A stretch of 64,000 bases of DNA, from assembly GCA_026874595.1 (NCBI GenBank), contig CM049316.1:70357676-70421675 (forward strand), given 5' to 3'. Shown in pieces: positions 24,423 to 38,079 of the stretch. Every line of letters starts with the position of its first letter. The first letter of the stretch is position 1. The position numbers and the translations under genes were made by a program. Under the pieces are notes generated by a model. That model saw only the letters and a list, made by a program, of their open reading frames with translations. It had not been told where the DNA came from and did no database searches. The stretch comes from Sipunculus nudus (taxonomy: Eukaryota; Annelida; Sipuncula; Golfingiida; Sipunculidae).

Positions 24423-27400
24423 GGGGCCTTTCCACTTCCAAGAATTGGGTCCCCGATGCGCATCGGTCGAAAATTTTTTGGTGTCTTTGTTCTTCATCGG
24501 GTTTGTGAAGTGCTTCTGCGTAAATCTTACCAGTTACATGCCGATTATTGGCTTAGCGTGAACGTAGCCCTCGATTTTAGTTTTGAGTCGAGTCAAAACT
24601 TTTTTTGGCGCTGTAAGGAATTGTCGAATTTCGTAGTTCATATGTAAGAGAAGCGCTCCGTAGCTTGTGGAAGGTATTTCGTGGTAGATCGTAAGCTTTA
24701 CGTAAATTACTCGGAAAGTATCGGGGCAAATCTTGACGCCGCGTGGGCAATTAATCACTCCGTAAATACTACGAAGTACTACAAATCCTTGAGAAGTGGT
24801 TGCAACACAGCTAATAGGGACCTAACAATATTATTATTAATATCATTTATTTTGTCCAAACATTGTACAATATAATATATGTTTATGAAAAGTGCAGAGA
24901 TTAATCATGCAGAGATTTATCGTATTTATTAATTCCGAAAAAGCTTAGAATCATTAAGACATACTCAGAATTAACCCAAATTACTAACGCTAAAGCAAGA
25001 AGTACTGACGATACAGTTATGACTAAGGGGCTTTGTTAAAGCTACAAAGCTGCTACCAAGTGCTACGAAATAAAAGCCTCTATCACGTTGTCTTCGGGTA
25101 TATTCAAGTGTCAGTGGTCCGTGCATTGTCAAAAGATTAAATACTGCGCAGAATCGGACTCTCAAGAGTACGACACTGCTGTTTAGTGTGTGTAGGCTCG
25201 TGAAACTACGGCACATAATGCACCGGAGTTTCTACATACACAGATGGCTTAGGTATAAATGTAATGAAGAGGGAGATGCAATCATATGAACATAGGTGTT
25301 TTATCGTAAGGAGCTCACGGAATAAGTAAAGTTTTGTTAACATGCGAATGAGAAATGTAAATAGCAGGTGTTTCCTTGAAAAGTAACAAATTTTGATTTT
25401 AAAGTTTGAGAGACAAGTAGAGACAAGTCGTCCTACAGTGCCAAACTGGATGAGGTTCGTTTTCAATAGAAACGACTTAATTCGAAGAAGACAGTTGTTA
25501 CAGGTGCTCTTTTTATTGTGTGACACGGGCGTACCTCGTGTGACACCCTCGCAGGGCCGTTTGTTACATTCTCAGTTTAATCCGTAATGGTTGAACTCTC
25601 GTTGTCATGCTTGCCTTGGGCTTTCTCGCCTGGCCGAGGTCACGTGTGGACCATGGTGTGTAGAGACACAGCGATGTTTTTCTAGATGAATCCTGTAACG
25701 CGTGCTTACCGTGTATAATGTATTATTCTTCGAATGTTCGAGAAATAGAAGCTTCTCGGCTTGAGGTGAAAAGGTATATAAAGGGGCTGTGTTTTAGATC
25801 CGAGAGAGAGCAGCAGAGAAGATTCCAGCGGACGTAGAAGCGTGTGTGTCGTTTTGTGGGTCCTTATTCGACGAGTGCGGCAATTATAGATTCTCTTCAG
25901 ACATTCTCCTGGATTTTGTGCCGAGTCTTGTTTACTTTCTGGACTGTTACAAGAGCTTTACACTGTCATTCTCCGAGAGTATACATTTAAAGAACTTATC
26001 GTTGTGACGGTGGTGGTACCAGGTACTGTGCACATTGTTAATTTTACTGTGTGATTGTATTGATTTGTTGTTATACCGCTGTTATACTGTTTAATTGTAT
26101 TGATTTAGTGTATTGTAATGTAAGGGTTGTTTTAAGAATAAATTATGGTTATTTGTTAATAAAAAAATACTGACTTCTTTATCCATTCCCCTAAACATTT
26201 CACGCTGCCTAGTGTTAGAGAATATAATTTTTTTTTCTCCTTGACAAACTTTGTGTTCATCACGCATACGTGATCTGTTTATATTAGGTTCCGTAACACA
26301 GTAGAGGTACTAATATGCGGGATATGCTGGTATAAGGAGAGGAGAAGGTCCAGCAGCAGCACGAGGTTAAACTGCCAGGTAAGTGCAAGAGGGGAAATAC
26401 GTGCATATAATCCTTGCACCCAAAAGCTAGATCTACCTCAGCCAATTTTCCCCAGAATCTCTGTCATAACAACTCTTTTATAAGCTCGTCCGTATTTTAC
26501 CAGTGAAATGAGGTGAAGAGTACAAGAGTCTGGCTCTGAGTGATGCAGACCTCTTTCACTTCTCATTTAAATACGTTCGCACCAACTTATCGTTGCCTAT
26601 AGCGTTACAAAGCCAAGCAGCCTCTTACTTAATCGCAAGAATGCATTTTTGATGTGTAGCTAGTCGGATGTGTTCATTATATATCTTACCCAATGCCTAT
26701 GTCGTTCGTAGAAGGAGCGCGGTGGTTCCTTGTAACTAGTAACTAGCAGCGTTTATGGCAAAAAAAGCAGATTTATTGTGACGAACTCGTAACAGCTACG
26801 TAATGCTTTGTCATTGATTCGTAACAGCACCGTAGGCCTTCTTAGTGGCTGATTCACTGTTATGTCATTAGGGCCCCAAGCTACTGTCATGATTAAGCCC
26901 CGTTCCTACTTTCACGAATTTGATGATATTGAAATACTTGGGCAATCGGCCTTTAGAGTAAAAAAAATTATATATCTATTACGGGGACCAACTGTACATG
27001 TTAGTACGACTTGGTACGACAGTGACACACTAGCCAGCACGATATGACACGAGACTTTTAAGAATGTTCACAACACCGTTACAACGTTTAAGAAAATGGT
27101 ACGATATCTTCACAATTTTACACGACTTGGCTACGATTTGTGGTCGATGTATACCTCAAGTCCATTGAAAAAAGCAAATGAGGACTGCTATGAACGTAAT
27201 GTTATAAAAATATCAAAATAAGTTAGAAATGTGTCCTTGGCTGATACACACACAGAAACACACACATTTCAAACTGTGATATTTGTGAAATATAGCTATT
27301 ATAATATCAAAACAAAGACAATAGTATTTAAGTAGCTTCTTCAAATTTTTTTGGTTCAATTTTATGGGAAACATTCCCACAGAACACTTTAAAAAATCCA

Positions 27401-28244
27401 GTTAGCTTACTGTAAAAACTTCTTCCTCATTTTTTCAAAGAAGTAACAAATAAAAAAGAAAAATAGTTTTCATTATATTACAAAGACAAATGTACCCGTA
27501 TAATATACAAAGAAAGATAGAGTCAATTTATATATTTCAATGACACCTTTATCACATTGAGACTGTTTTAAAAAATAGGAAGCGATATGGAGATATATTT
27601 AAATGAACATGAATTAGAAAATTTCAAGAAAAAAATATGGTGATTCAAAGTTCACATTTGAACCTGTTTTTTTTTTGCTTTAAATAAAATACTAACGTAA
27701 TATTTGTGTGATTCGGAATCTGTGTCCGAATGACTCTGACTGTGCGAAGGTCGACTTTGATTTGAAATTCTTCTATGATTTCTTCTATGAAATTTTTCTA
27801 TTATAATTCTTTCTATGATTTACAGGCCCTTTCAGACCAGAAAGGGTGTATTTACAACGTCGATGCGCTTGTTCTTTCGCTTCGACTGACGTCAGATGAT
27901 CGTGGCTTTTTTTTTGGGTGGTTCTTGTTATTGTAGTACTCTAGTCGTGTTGTAGTCGTGATCGTTCGTGACACGGTATCACATCACGAATGACAATGAA
28001 TAACGGGAGATTTTTCAGGACTCGCCAAGACACTGTTACGACTTCAATACGACTTGTGACGACAAAGCTTAATTTTTGAACATTTCAAAAATAGCGCCAC
28101 GAATTCTAAGTGCTTAAGATATTGTTACGAACATGGCGAATGTCCAAGGCATAATCTACGACATCCCCACGACTAACCTACGAATTTGTATGGTGTCATT
28201 TTGCGGTGTTTCGGTGCCAAATTTGTGAAAAGTGGGAATGGGGC
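24423..28244. mobile_element. Large decayed inverted-repeat DNA element, copy A (interrupted by a solo LTR)
   Basis: It begins TTAA|GGGGCCTTTCCACTTCC and ends GTGAAAAGTGGGAATGGGGC, an imperfect inverted repeat. Internal blocks recur in the same order in copy B at 38.9-40.6 kb: CCCCGATGCGC near the start, GATACAGTTATGAC with GCTACAAAGCTGCTACCAAG, a block around 26490-26870 matching 40200-40560, and stretches rich in CGACTTG/TACGA motifs. A further start-like segment near 27825 suggests nesting. No transposase was recognised. After removing the LTR it is about 3.0 kb. Confidence 0.65.
25496..26298 (+). mobile_element. Solo LTR (803 bp) nested in a larger inverted-repeat element
   Basis: Same ends as the 19814 copy (TGTTACAGGTGCTC...GGTTCCGTAACA). 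It is flanked by perfect CAGT duplications at 25492-25495 and 26299-26302. TATATAAA is at 25775 and AATAAA at 26137. It is highly similar to the 19814 LTR along its whole length. It interrupts the decayed element spanning 24423-28244 and so is the younger insertion. Confidence 0.93.
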
Positions 28245-28411
28245 TTTAGTCGAGAAAGGTCGTGGTCCAGATCTTGAATGTGTGACCTTACAATTTAATA
28301 GAGGAATCCGATTTTCGCGCATTGAGAACACCAATAGGAGATTCAGATTACATTGCATACTCTTCCCTTTGTGTATCGATTCGAGGCTTCCACGACAAAC
28401 TGAACCAATTT

Positions 28412-28690
28412 CTGATCACCCCCGGGGAAACTTAAAATGACCCCTCCCCCCCCTTACACACACACGGTTAATTCACTTTTACATTCTTAAATTCTTTAAT
28501 ATTGTATATTTGTCGTATATTTAAGTTATATATCATGAGTTTGAAACATACAAGTTTACCCTTTGGTTAGGTCAGCGAAAGGGTAATCTGAACCTTGCCG
28601 GGAGAACCTGATATTATGTTCACACAACCCCCAGGGCTAATCTGAATTAGATTTCAGATTACCGAGCGACACCTGAGATGGGGATAAACT
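28412..28690. mobile_element. AGATTACCCC-family element, copy 2
   Basis: It starts near TCTGATCACCCCCGGGG, contains GGTCAGCGAAAGGGTAATCTGAA (compare GTCAGCGAAGGGGTAAATTGAA in copy 1 at 11233), and ends near CAGATTACCGAGCGACACCTGAGATGGGG. Shorter than copy 1. Confidence 0.6.
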
Positions 28691-30172
28691 TCAGTCTTTA
28701 CACAGGGTGTGAATGGGCACTAGTTACTGGCGACAGACAGTGTAGAATGGATAACATATAGCGTGTGCATTATGGCTTTTTGGATTGTATGCTACGAAAA
28801 TAGATGCGGGCTACGAAAACCAACAAGTGTGAAAAGGCCCATATAGAACAGCAAAGAAAGTGTTTTCGGACGAGACTGCATAACATTGTCAATAAGACTA
28901 TACACGCACTACCTTCACATATACGATTACGTATAATCTGTTATTTAATCTGAGTTCTTTCTAGCCGTGACAACACGACTCAATAAGCAACTATATTGTG
29001 CCGGTCGTAGACTCTCTAATGTCAGAGGACCGAAACGGCGCTAAGACCTTTCTAGAGACCTCTACGTCTTGTGGTTAAATCAGAAAAAAGCTATTCTTAT
29101 ATCTACTGTTTATCCGAACATGCTTTCCCTGTCATGCCGTTTTTGATTCAGTAAGGTCTGACCATATTTAGTTTCAATTTACCAATAGTTTAATTTTTCT
29201 TAATAATAATATATTTTCAGATACCATCGTCAATGTATCTGATAAAATACCTACAAATGCAATAAGCTGCAGTAGAAAAAAAACAACCAGTTAAATAACG
29301 AGAGAGGTCTATGACAACTTCTCATTTGAATTGTTTCGCATAATAATAATTGGTCCCAAATATATGATATGAATTAAGTTTATGAAAAGGCGATATTTTT
29401 ATGTTGACGGATTATTATTTCAGCATTCACGTATGCACGTTGCATTTAGTTTTGTTGTTACAAAAAAAAACACCAGAAAACAATGCTACGACAGACAACC
29501 AAAGTACAGACAGCCACTGAACGAACAAAACGACTTCATTAATATTGAAATATTGAAGGATATATTGTTAACAACCAATATTTTTCGGAAAATATGTTGC
29601 AGACAAGCTGTATCTTAATTATGTTTAATTACGCACTGCAATTTCATAACATAAAGCCAATTAATTTTCACAGGTACATCTTTCAGGTATTGTCGTTAAT
29701 ACTAATCACAACAAATAGCGTGTAGGGAAAATAATCAAGAAAAGCATAATTAAAGTTCCTGTAGACCTCTGTCAATCTGACGGGCATAGATGTCCTTTTC
29801 ACAGTGTAGAGTTCATTATATAATCCCAGCTACAAACCAAGACACCGAATCTCATAGAAAGATGACGTTACTTGACAGATTCGTTCGATATAGGTGATAG
29901 TGTCCTCGTTTCAAGAAACTTTATTGTCAAATGAACATTGAAAACAGCTCGATGGCTGACAGAATATCACTTATTTGTATTTCCACATGTCGCTTTGATA
30001 GACATATATTTGAGGATATTTCAATCACTGTTTAAAGAACCAATTATGGAATCCTGTTATTCCTTCCTGTGATCTTTTGTTGAAGAACGTTTATGGATTG
30101 TTAGATACAATTGCACTGATCGATCATAGCTGAGCTGAATCACATTTTATCATATGATGCTATACATATATC

Positions 30173-30173
<1 letters not shown>

Positions 30174-30228
<55 letters not shown>

Positions 30229-30229
30229 T
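30174..30229. repeat. (AT)n microsatellite
   Basis: Nearly perfect AT run with one C interruption. Confidence 0.97.
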
Positions 30230-30336
30230 ATTAGATAACGTTTTAGGCGCGCCGTCCACAGATGGATTATTGCTTGCATGCCTCATAGAACCTATCATTT
30301 TTTCATAACACATCTTGCCGTAAATATAAATACTGT

Positions 30337-30450
30337 AGATTCAGATAAAATCGTGGGCTTAAAATTTCGTGGTTTCGTGCAAAATGTATATCCTGGGTAT
30401 TTTAATTCATTGTAAGAGCTAAAAAAATTGACAATTCTTGGTTTATTTAT
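30337..30450 (+). repeat. Possible dispersed repeat fragment (ATTTCGTGGTTTCGTG)
   Basis: TGTAGATTCAGATAAAATCG, TGGGCTTAAAATTTCGTGGT and the following bases resemble short repeats I recall from bivalve DNA. A single copy is seen here. Confidence 0.3.
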
Positions 30451-30979
30451 ATCTACATATAACCCATTTAGACGAGAATATATATAGGTAACAGGCCTAT
30501 GTCTAGAATGCTTGTCACACGGTGTGTCTGCACCGCAGTCAATTGGTCAGTGCTGAATTTATCAGCCTTGACGGACACGTGGCAGGACCAAAACTGGGAC
30601 ACCTGTAACGTTCTTGTCGCAATAAAAATAATGCTTTGCACCATGATAAAACTTTTAAATATTTCACCCTAAAATATTAAAAAAGGGAGATGTCAGGAAA
30701 TGATTTCAGTATAAAAAAATGATTTTTATAATGTTATGTTGTAAACATTAAACGTAATTTCATTGGGAGGGGTTCGAGCGATATAAGGAGAAACAATATA
30801 ATGAATAATTGAATATTTAGAAATCATGTACAGTAATAGTACTTTTCAAGTAGGGCAGTTCAACACATTTATATTTTCTTACCAATGGCGTTCATTATAA
30901 TATTACAAAAAATGTATGTACTTTTATTGAAAACTCTTCAGCTAACTGAAATTGATGAAGTCAACCGCCAGCTGCCGTC

Positions 30980-30997
30980 GGGGGGGGGGGGGGGGGG
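30980..30997. repeat. Poly(G) tract followed by GGGGGTCCGGACCC
   Basis: Eighteen G, then TGAGTCCAGG and the palindrome GGGTCCGGACCC. It looks like an end of a dispersed GC-rich repeat. The other end is not identified. Confidence 0.7.
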
Positions 30998-33900
30998 TGA
31001 GTCCAGGGGGTCCGGACCCTGATGACCGTGATATTTTGGCCGTCGAAATCATGAACTCCATGATAACCTTAACTCACATAAATCACAAAAATGAAGTATC
31101 AACTAAAAGTTTTGAAGTTTATTTACAGTTTATTTATACATAGATACATTATCTTGGGTATGACACAGACATAGATTATTCATTCTACGAGACAAGTGAC
31201 TATTCTTTGAAATCTAGAGATTTGCTCATGACGTAATGTTACGAATGAAAGTATCACTTTAAAAGGGGGTTGCCAGCCCTTGATGATTGTTCTCATTGTT
31301 ATTGGTGGCACTTTGACCGTTACGTCTACAGGGGACCGTAATAACGCCTTTCCGTCTGAGACAGACAGGCAACACGTGCACGGAAAGGCATCTAATATTG
31401 TGTCCAAGTACGTGGAAAGGTGAACACCTATATGTTTCCCGTTAGTAGCTGATACAAATTAACAAACATGACACGAAAATGAAATAATTTTCAGGTGGTC
31501 TCCCAGCGACTCCCTATATTTTTTCTATATTTCCTATAAAATGGTTTATATTTTCTTATACTTTCCGGCATTTGGGCCCTGGCTCATCTCCTATTTTATT
31601 TCTCATTTTTTTTTTCACAGCACAATCATGTTTCTGATGTTACAATTCAGAAAATTCTGTTCTCTTTGTATGCATTTGTGCATGTAGGATGACATGTTGA
31701 ATGGCAGAATCAGGTTTATACTGAGCCGAGTGTGACTGAACATTTGATATGATGGTAGGATGCATCTTATGTGGAAAAGCAATTATACTGCCGAGAGGCA
31801 CACCTGTATTAAGACCTTTCCCCTGGAAAGGTGAGTATCAAAGGATTACGAACCCTGTCTATTATAACGTTATAGCTGTTCCCTGATAAGTCTATTTGAT
31901 GAATATTGCGGAAGGATGTAGCTGGATATAGAATTGTTATAGTGATCGCCTCGTTTCTCACATTTCGTTTTGAATTGTCTACATAAAATTAAAATCAAGT
32001 AAATAATATTTTATTTAAAGAATCAACGAAATATCAATAGACTATACTGTTTATGTCCAGATTATTTCTAGCCCCATGCCTAAAATCCGGGAATCAATAG
32101 CTATAATACGTCCAATATATCAGCCTTATCATAGGATGACGATGGAAAAATGAAACTAGAATAAACCAGTCATACGGATAACAGAGTAGATAGTATACAG
32201 GGTCAAAATCAACTACTCTAGTCAAGGATACCGACTGTTGTTACTGGTCACAGAGCTTTGACAAGTGTTTATAGGCTCCCTCTTATCTATATGGAAACAA
32301 TAGATCCATAAAGTACTATGAAATAAAAGTTTTTAACATATAGGTATCATATTTTTATATTTCAAGGATGTAATAACAATCAAATGATTTTTTTTATCTG
32401 CAAATAATACAAGAATAGTTAAAATAAAGTAGGCAAGACCATAACATTCATAATACGGCCCTCTCTGTCTCCAAATTCGTTAACAACTGTATCTGTTGAC
32501 CACAGTGCTTTTTATGGAGAAAAATGTGTCATTTTTCCCTAACTTTGCTCAGCCGTATAAGACGTATCGCAGGTCGAGCGGGGCTTCCTGCGTACCATGG
32601 CATCTGTCATACGGCTGTAATATCATGGTATGATGCAGTATTACACACGGGGTTGTTTTTCAAAGCCCCGAGATGAGAAGGTTTTGGGGATTATGTATGG
32701 TGATTGAGCCCTGCTTGTTGAACCCTGGGGGCACGGGGCGCAGAGAGGCGTTGACAGGTCTTATTTCAGCGTTCTATCACGTCATCAGTTTGTGACTGGC
32801 GTAAGCTTTGTGCGGGGCCTCCTTTATTGTCAACGTTTGATGCGGCAAAATAACAGTTCCGCAACAATTGCCTATTTGTCCCATCTCTAAGCTCGCAATT
32901 TGGTTTCCATAGCCACAAAACAATGTTTATTGCTGCATAGCTGGCCTGTGCCGTATAAATGCATTACTTCCAATTATATGCCTATGCCAAATGGAAATAG
33001 TCGAACACGGTCCCGAAATTGCCAGCAAATCTTCCAAGGTTGTATTTTGTATAAAACCAACAGGAAATAACGCAGAAAAAGTCTCTAATTTCCTCAGTTG
33101 ATTACAATGTCGTCGTTTATATCGGTTAAATTTAGTAAAGGCATTTATCTTGATTTGTGAGCGAATTTTTACTTCCGCGATGTGACGTCTCTTAAAGTAT
33201 ATATTTTATCCTGCCAACTAAGGTGTGCGATTTAACATGGAAATAATACATTTGCATTTTTAATTCCATCGAGTTATGTTTTATTTGTTGCGCATTAGTT
33301 ACACTGATTTCTTTCTCCTGTTAAACCTCAGAGATTTCTGAACTAAAGTATCAAGAATGTTCATGTCATTATCTGATACCTAATATGTTTTATATTTACA
33401 ATAATTTTTCAAACCAATTTCCTGTAGTTCACTCTAACTTATGTCAGTCCACTCACTTGGCCAAATTGTTGGATTAGTATAAGGTGATCCGAATATCCTT
33501 AGCAGTTCTAGACATTTTCGGAAAAAAAAACTCAATTGGCCATGTTTGCCTGGTCATATATTTCTAGTCATGTTTCCTCTCTTCGATAAATGTTGATTAA
33601 CAACAATCAACGCAAAGGAAAGTTAATTCAAAATGTGGTATAAAAGCAACACACCCATACACACCCGAAGGTCTGATAAACAAATGCTTATAAATAGTAA
33701 GCATATTGTATAAAAGACCTTCGTGTGCACGCACGTACACAACAGTACACAAACATATACTCACACTAAAGACTCTCTGCAAATAAATACACAAATTGAT
33801 CAAATTAAGGAACATGCTATGTTGACACTACAAACACGCACATATGCGTGGGTACAAATTCCAACACACAAGCACGAACGAGACTCATCAAACATACACT

Positions 33901-34447
33901 TTCGACATATACCATGGAACCACGGTACAATTATTTTCCCAGCTCAGAATTTAAAGAGTAAAGGTCAATTTTCAGATTTATTTCCGATGGCACCGGGTCC
34001 GACCCCAGGTGTCTTATCAACGACAACCCGAGGACCCGGAACTAAGATTGTCTTGCTAAGCACACATGATACTGGCTGGCGACCAGGCGTGCAGCTGTTA
34101 TTACAACGTCATGTGATCACCACGGTCAATTATTGCTGGTCTCTTTTATTGAACCAGGAAATAACTGGATAACTTGAAAAAGGTTAACCTGTCTGGATTA
34201 TCTTATTAAGAAAACATGAAATGAAACATGCTTCATATAAACTCTAACCTGAGTGTTTATTGTATTTCCTTCATCAGCATTCAGTAAAATAGAATCATGA
34301 AATAGCACTTATTATAAATCTGAAAAGCTATAATCTGGACAATGTTAATCTATCGTATTGGGTCCACCCTATTTTCCTTTTATAATAAAAATTTAAAGGG
34401 TTGTCATTAGCTTATGTACTACCACTGAAATGTTTCAAGGAAATCGG

Positions 34448-34866
34448 TTCTGATTACCCCCGGGGGTAGTCTGAACCTAATTTCAGGTTGACTTCGCACT
34501 GTCAAGATCCCCCCCCCCCCCCTCACTGATTCATCTATTGATAAATTCCTATGCTTTTAACTTATGATATATTATTTCAATAAACCAATTGAAAGATTCG
34601 AGGTTCAACAGATGGCATCAATCTATAAAACATTAAATTGTAGTAAATGTTAATTATTTTGTTAATTATACTTATATTGACTATTACACTTCACCAAAGC
34701 GCATTACACATAACATACAGCATAAGTTTACAAAGATTTAAACTAATTTAATAAATCAAGAAAAAAAATAGATTATAAGACCTTTAAGTAAATATAAACA
34801 TAAAGAATTATAAACCATTCTTTTGAAGGAGTACTCTGCATCAAGGTTAATCTGAAATGGCTATAA
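34448..34866. mobile_element. AGATTACCCC-family element, copy 3
   Basis: It begins TCTGATTACCCCCGGGGGTAG, carries TCAGGTTGACTTCGCAC and a poly(C) run at ~34509, and ends near AAGGTTAATCTGAAATGGC. Its centre is AT-rich, as in copy 1. Confidence 0.55.
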
Positions 34867-35932
34867 CGGTATCAGTACTCGCTATATAATAGCTGTACTT
34901 TCAACATTATTAAGCGTCCTTACGCTGAATTTGATCTTTCAGCGAACAGGACAGGCCACACAAGCACAATGGTTGGGGCCGTAATACCAGTATATAGACA
35001 AGCAGAGTCATGTGCTTTATTAAACTTTTACATTTGGGACTGAATATTTGTCCTTAGTACTTCTTTGTACTGAGTAAAATACGTGAAGAAATATTAATTA
35101 TAATATAAATATTTCAAAAGGAGAACAAGAACAAAACGACATTGGAAGCCGAGTACAACAAGGTTAAAATTGATAAAACGTTTACGAGGTAAGCTTGGGA
35201 AAATGACAAGAATATTTACGATATGCTAATAGTAATCTTTATTCACATTTGTTAATCATTGTCATCAACTTATAATGATCTTGATATAATTAAAAAAAAA
35301 TAAATCAGTTACAGAAAATCGAATGGATATATGCTTCGACCTGATTATTAAAATAATGAAAAAAGATTAAATTAAAAAATAAGTTGAAATACAAAAATAA
35401 CTGTAACACCAATTTTTCTATCTAAGCCTGAACTTCACACTCGAATTTGACCTTTCCAGTGTATAATGTATATTTTGGAAAAAAAGCTCTGTTTTTAAAT
35501 CGACTTTAATTGTCTTTGGCGTTTTGTTTCACGTTAACTCTCCCGTTGCTCTGTCGAGCTGTGTTAGCTATCAAACACTTGATTGTTTTAGTCGAGTTCC
35601 CTCGTTTTTGAGCCAGATTGGCGCCTCCAGATGACCCGGCGGGACTCCGTTCGCTTAGGCACAGAAAGTAAGTCGAGAGTAGGGGAGTAGAACTGGGACA
35701 CAAGTACTATAAAAATGCCCAAATACATGTACCTGCAGGACGACTTCATTATTACTCTCTATTTACCCATAAATCCTTTGACAGAACAAGGATATGAAAC
35801 ATTTATGGCAGACCCAGGAACACAATTAACGATTTGTGTACCTTAGATGAGCATCAACAAATAAGGAAACATTGGTGAACATTAAAACAAATGCCCGTAT
35901 TGAAATTTAACATAGATAATAAGATAAAAAAG

Positions 35933-36206
35933 ACCGGCTTCCGCGGCCCAGGAGTAGAGTACAAGGCTAAAAACCGGGAGATCGTGAGTTCTAATCTCAG
36001 CCGATCGGCATCCACCCTTGGTGAGTGTTCTGCAGGCTTAATGGGGAAACTGTACCCCACAGTCACGTTTCACAGAGAAGCGAGTGCGTCTTTCCAGGGT
36101 TCCTAGGAGTCCAGTGCGGCACACAGAGCCTGATTGTGTTTCACCCTGTCACGAAGTCCGAAACTGGATGGAATTCTTTAGATCCGCCCATCTGAAAAAA
36201 AAAACA
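35933..36206 (+). mobile_element. Second, shorter and more diverged copy of the tRNA-derived SINE
   Basis: It begins ACCGGCTTC and shows decayed box A (CGGCCCAGGAG) and box B (GAGTTCTAATCTC). It continues with the same body landmarks as the 2749 copy: GTGTTCTGCAGGC, AATGGGGAAACTGTACCCCA, CACGAAGTCCGAAACTGG. About 80-100 bases of the body present in the first copy (around 2950-3040) are missing. It ends in an A-run near 36206. The target duplication is not resolvable because both flanks are A-rich. Confidence 0.88.
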
Positions 36207-36209
36207 GAA

Positions 36210-37260
36210 TTTAAAAAGGCACTATGGACGGTAAAGCTTGAAACTATAATGTGCCCGTATAAATGCGTATATGGCAGTAAGAAATGCTACAAAATCATTT
36301 TTTGCGTATATGCGTGTATACCTTAATTGGCAGAAGTATGCAGTGCTAACAAAATAAGATGCCGGGTTGACATTATGTCATATCATTTCGTTAGTGCAGG
36401 CACACATTAAGCGAGAAAATCCCATGTGGCCATTTCTTCTCACGTCACTATGAGACTTGTATGAAAAAAGTGAGAAAATATATTTATTTCATACTTATTT
36501 ATATGATCTTAAATCGCCACATTACCTTGTGTGACAAAAGCTGCGTTGTTGTAACCAGCGAAATTAATGTCTATATTCAAATGAAAATAAATAAATAAAA
36601 ATAATAGGAGGAGCGGTGCTGATGCAGAGTATCGAAATATATGAATACTGATAATAGGTAGTAGATTAACATTAAATGAATATCTTCTGATGACTGTTAT
36701 GGGGGGTCACATGTATTTTGGTAAACGAAGAAAAGCTCCTTTCAGAAAGATCGCAAATGATTTAAAAACGAACTTCTCCAGACTGCTATCGTACACATAA
36801 TATCCGAACGTCAACTCTTGCATATTTACCCATTTACCCAAGTTGTTCTAAAAAGACAAACGAATAAGCCTAGTTCCGATTTACACAAACTTTCATCAAA
36901 CTCATCCCGAATTTAACGCTTGACGAATGGGCACCTGCGGATCTTATGATCTCACTAATAAATAAAATTATTATGCCCGTGTGTATTTTGATGGACTTCC
37001 TAAGCTTGCTTAACATCCTGAAGGACATTGCTTCGAAAGCTTCGCGATAATTAAACCATCACTACACGTCTCCAACAAAATATCTGCGACATTTTACAAA
37101 GTGGTCACGAATAAAAGTGGCCCATGGGCCATGACGCTCAGCTGAATTTGACATACATGTGATGTATGTATTTATTATTAATGTTATGATATGGTGAAAA
37201 ATATTTGTTAAGGAACCTTGAACAATGGATAGAATGACTTCCAGAGTGCTCAAACTGGCG
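36210..37260. other. Unique AT-rich sequence, no feature seen
   Basis: Separates the second SINE copy from the ~155-bp tandem array. No gene-like frame. Confidence 0.55.
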
Positions 37261-38079
37261 TTTTGACCATAGGCCTTAGAAAATAGGATGCAGCAAACTT
37301 ATTAAGGGTTTCCGACGAGATTCGACAAAGAAATCCCTAGATGTTATTCTATGTCAAACTGCTACAATATATGTCCATCTAACTCATCTGGTGCTAATTC
37401 CATACAGAATATGGGTCAAAGTGATTTTATTTAGGGATTCTAAGAATATTTTACAGGGGGCTCCCTGGATCATCATTTAATTAGAATAAAGATTACAGGA
37501 AAAAGTCACAGTGACCCATCACGTTTCTGGATCCAACGTATAAATTTATGTGTACGTTTGACTTTCTGGTGCTCAAAGTTAGGTGTTCTGCTCGTATCTA
37601 ATAGAATAAAGGGCATCTTGAGCTAATATGAGGCTTTGAAGGAGATTTGCTCGAGGCCTCCTTGAATTTTAAGTTAGAAGGTTCTAGAAATAACTGTTAT
37701 GATTTGTGCCCATCAAACTTTCACAGTATTATTTTTTTTTGCTGTAGCTCACAGAATATATGTGACAGTGACCTTATTTCAAGATCCAATGGAGACTTTC
37801 CAAGTATCTCCCGGGATTTTACAATGGAATGTTCTAGGTCCAACAGTGAAGATTTGTGCCCATGCATTTGACTCTCAGGGTGTTTAAATGAGGCATTTTG
37901 CCGATAGCTCAGAGAAAATAGGTCACAGTGAACTAATTTCATGTTTCCATGGACATTTGCCCAGGATCTTTCTTAAAGTTACACAAGAAGATTCTTAACC
38001 TGACAGATACAATTTGTGTCCCGTCTGACTGTCTGGGTGCTAAAAATTATGTTTTTTTGGCCTACAGGTCGCATAATAT

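Larger units (their letters stand above)
28700..34440. other. Long stretch without recognisable genes
   Basis: Contains an (AT)n at 30174, a possible repeat fragment at 30337 and a poly(G) tract at 30980. 32440-33060 is less AT-rich and more complex than its surroundings and could be regulatory. The 149-codon frame at 33723 is CA-repeat-like at its start and unrecognisable. Confidence 0.5.

Noticed and set aside
33723-34172. 149-codon open frame
   Set aside because: The start is CA-repeat-derived (HT-rich), there are no recognisable domains or splice context, and the composition is that of chance translation.
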